From the NCBI GenBank assembly GCA_963843605.1, contig CAWJLA010000002.1, positions 186,001-250,000 of the forward strand: 64,000 bases of DNA, read 5' to 3'. Position 1 is the first letter of the stretch. Each line of letters starts with the position of its first letter. Positions 62,549-64,000 of the stretch are shown here, one piece after another. Source of the stretch: FEN-1297 sp963843605 (lineage in GTDB: Bacteria; Bacteroidota; Ignavibacteria; Ignavibacteriales; Ignavibacteriaceae). Position numbers and translations under genes: made by a program. Below the pieces are notes generated by a model, which saw only the letters and a list, made by a program, of their open reading frames with translations, did not search any database and was not told the DNA's origin.

Positions 62549-63760
62549 ATGTTAAAACTAAATCACTTAGATTATTACCGGTTACCTTGGAATCTAACGG
62601 ATAACTCAATATCATGGCTGGAACCAACGGCAAAATGTAATCTGCACTGTGACGGATGCTATAGGCAAAATGAAAATAACAGTCACAAATCTCTTGATCA
62701 AATAAAAGAAGAACTTGATATTTTTACAAAGTTTAGAAAAGTCGACGGTATTTCGATTGCAGGAGGCGATCCGTTATTACATCCTCAAATTCTGGATATC
62801 GTAAAAGATGTTAAACAGAGAGGACTAAAACCTATACTTAATACAAACGGATTGGCTCTTACAAAAGAACTGCTATCGGAATTAAAAAAAGCAGGTGTTT
62901 ACGGCTTTACTTTTCATATAGACAGTAAACAAAACAGACCCGGATGGAAAGATAAAAACGAAATAGAACTTAACGAACTCCGTTATCACTTTGCCAGAAT
63001 GCTGGCTGACGCAAAAAATATTTCTTGTGCTTTCAACTCAACAGTATATGAAGATACAGTTCAGTATGTACCTGAGCTGGCTAAATGGGCGGAAAAAAAC
63101 ATCGACATTGTACAGGTGATGGTTTTTATTCTTTACAGAGCCGTGAACAATACGAACGTAGATTTTTATTTAGGTCCCCAAAAAATAGATATGAGCGCAC
63201 TTGTTTATAACGAAGAAGCTGAAGAAAGAACAGATATTCAGGCCGATGAAATTGTAGAAATTCTTAGAAAAGAATATCCTGATTTCGACCCTTGTGCATA
63301 TTTAAACGGATCCGAAAAGCCCGATTCATTCAAGTGGCTGTTAACCGGAAGAATGGGAAGAAAAGGAAAAATTTATGGTTACATGGGAAAAAAGGGAATG
63401 GAAATTATACAGGCGACTCACCACATGCTCTTCGACCGTTATCTTGCATATTCCGAACCAAGATTAACCAGGAAAGGCAAATCGATGCTGCTATTGGGCG
63501 CATTTGATAAGAAGCTAAGAAAAACCGCAGCTAATTTCATGAAAAATCCGGTTAATATATTCAGAAAACTTCATTACCAGTCGGTAATGGTAATTCAGCC
63601 CGTAGATTTTCTGGAGGACGGAAGACAAAATATGTGCGACGGATGCCCGGACATAACTGTTTGGAACGGAAAGCTTGTCTGGTCCTGCCGTATGGAAGAA
63701 CAGTTGAAATACGGTCATAATGTCCGGTCATACCCGAAGAACTTTTTACCTAAGAATTAA
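62549..63760 (+). CDS. Radical SAM protein with C-terminal Cys cluster
   Basis: The 403-residue enzyme has the radical SAM cluster motif CNLHCDGC (Cys30, Cys34, Cys37), then the SAM-binding GISIAGGDPLLHP and the ribose motif TNGLALT. Three more Cys (363, 366, 380) in MCDGCPDITVWNGKLVWSC could hold an auxiliary cluster as in SPASM/twitch enzymes. The middle (about 200-340) is long and basic. The reaction is unknown. It stands alone on the plus strand and is followed by a terminator, so no substrate peptide or partner enzyme is visible beside it. Confidence 0.8.
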   Translation: MLKLNHLDYYRLPWNLTDNSISWLEPTAKCNLHCDGCYRQNENNSHKSLDQIKEELDIFTKFRKVDGISIAGGDPLLHPQILDIVKDVKQRGLKPILNTNGLALTKELLSELKKAGVYGFTFHIDSKQNRPGWKDKNEIELNELRYHFARMLADAKNISCAFNSTVYEDTVQYVPELAKWAEKNIDIVQVMVFILYRAVNNTNVDFYLGPQKIDMSALVYNEEAEERTDIQADEIVEILRKEYPDFDPCAYLNGSEKPDSFKWLLTGRMGRKGKIYGYMGKKGMEIIQATHHMLFDRYLAYSEPRLTRKGKSMLLLGAFDKKLRKTAANFMKNPVNIFRKLHYQSVMVIQPVDFLEDGRQNMCDGCPDITVWNGKLVWSCRMEEQLKYGHNVRSYPKNFLPKN

Positions 63761-63782
63761 ATCTATTAGCGTTTATTCTTTC

Positions 63783-63816
63783 AAGGCCGCTTCAAGAAAA
63801 AATTTGATGCGGCCTT
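63783..63816 (+). terminator. Intrinsic terminator after the radical SAM gene
   Basis: AAGGCCGC (63783-63790) pairs with GCGGCCTT (63809-63816) across an 18-base loop, followed by TTAATTT. It begins 23 bases after the radical SAM stop codon and fits an intrinsic terminator, although the T-run is short. Confidence 0.65.
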
Positions 63817-63994
63817 TAATTTACCCGACTTAATTAAAGTGAAAGAGTCTAGTTTTTTTACATATTTGAATTTTTTAACGTTTAAACTCTCCGAAACTTC
63901 TAACAAAGCTATAATCTCATTAAAAATTAAGGTATTATAACCCGATCGATCTTTTGTTTTATCAAAAAAAACTTTTAATTTTAGGGTTTAATTT

Positions 63995-64000
63995 ATGAAA
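63995..64000 (+). CDS. Possible start of the next gene at the window edge
   Basis: ATGAAA opens at 63995, preceded by AGGG at a workable distance (TTAGGGTTTAATTTATG). Only two codons lie in the window, so nothing can be said of the product. Confidence 0.35.

Noticed and set aside
1..64000. tRNA or rRNA genes and insertion sequences with transposases
   Set aside because: By eye I found no T-arm/anticodon pattern, no rRNA core and no transposase frame; a covariance-model scan would be needed to be sure about tRNAs.

Overview
The window is AT-rich, densely packed and mostly transcribed on the minus strand. It looks like chromosomal DNA of a free-living FCB-group bacterium. My best guess is an Ignavibacteria-like lineage within Bacteroidota. 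That is inference from the gene mix: FMN-dependent type 2 isopentenyl-diphosphate isomerase, archaeal-type pyruvoyl arginine decarboxylase, a TPP-riboswitch-controlled TonB receptor locus, large outer-membrane barrel proteins ending in Phe, and PEGA, Peptidase_MA and TolB-like propeller proteins. There is no rRNA, no tRNA that I can see, no prophage and no CRISPR array.

Layout. 0-9 kb: the 3' end of a phosphohexomutase gene, a DUF58 protein with a TPR lipoprotein, a zinc/iron-type CDF exporter, purE, comEC, a small alkaline-phosphatase-superfamily enzyme, dtd and prmC. 9-13.8 kb: a three-gene overlapping envelope operon (peptidase-propeller-Omp85 fusion, BamB-like lipoprotein, PEGA protein). 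14.1-18.2 kb: a translationally coupled operon of idi2, a polyprenyl synthase, ptsH and ptsI. 18.2-19.9 kb: a gene-poor stretch with a dead VapC-type toxin and two small genes. 19.9-23.4 kb (plus strand): smpB, then tyrS-pdaD-terC. 23.3-28.6 kb: a thiamine acquisition locus (TPP riboswitch, TonB receptor, thiamine pyrophosphokinase, sodium/solute symporter). 28.7-45.6 kb: a LysM lytic transglycosylase, a carboxyltransferase, a two-gene ABC importer whose ATPase is strikingly degenerate, a glyoxalase-II-like hydrolase, aroC, htrA, recO, mtnA, a PfkB kinase, a small Cys protein, a Nudix hydrolase and a giant surface protein. 45.9-54.8 kb: a tolC-macA-macB efflux operon with one ATPase and four tandem FtsX/MacB-type permeases. 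55.1-64 kb: a CCA-adding-type enzyme, an AI-2E transporter, a membrane metallopeptidase, murA, a PP2C phosphatase and a radical SAM protein.

Two cross-cutting observations matter to any user. First, several genes are broken by single-base indels although the downstream frame still reads perfectly. Around a dozen are packed into 27.3-29.06 kb, across two unrelated genes, which points to poor local sequence rather than gene decay. Four isolated ones hit the polyprenyl synthase, terC, tolC and probably the Nudix gene. Second, at least five unrelated small inverted-repeat elements (107-444 bp) sit in the intergenic gaps, including one inside the thiamine locus and one inside the permease operon.

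The strongest candidates for new biology are the degenerate ABC ATPase with its permease (33.3-34.9 kb), the four-permease MacB-type operon with palindrome-like sites upstream, and the peptidase-propeller-barrel envelope operon.
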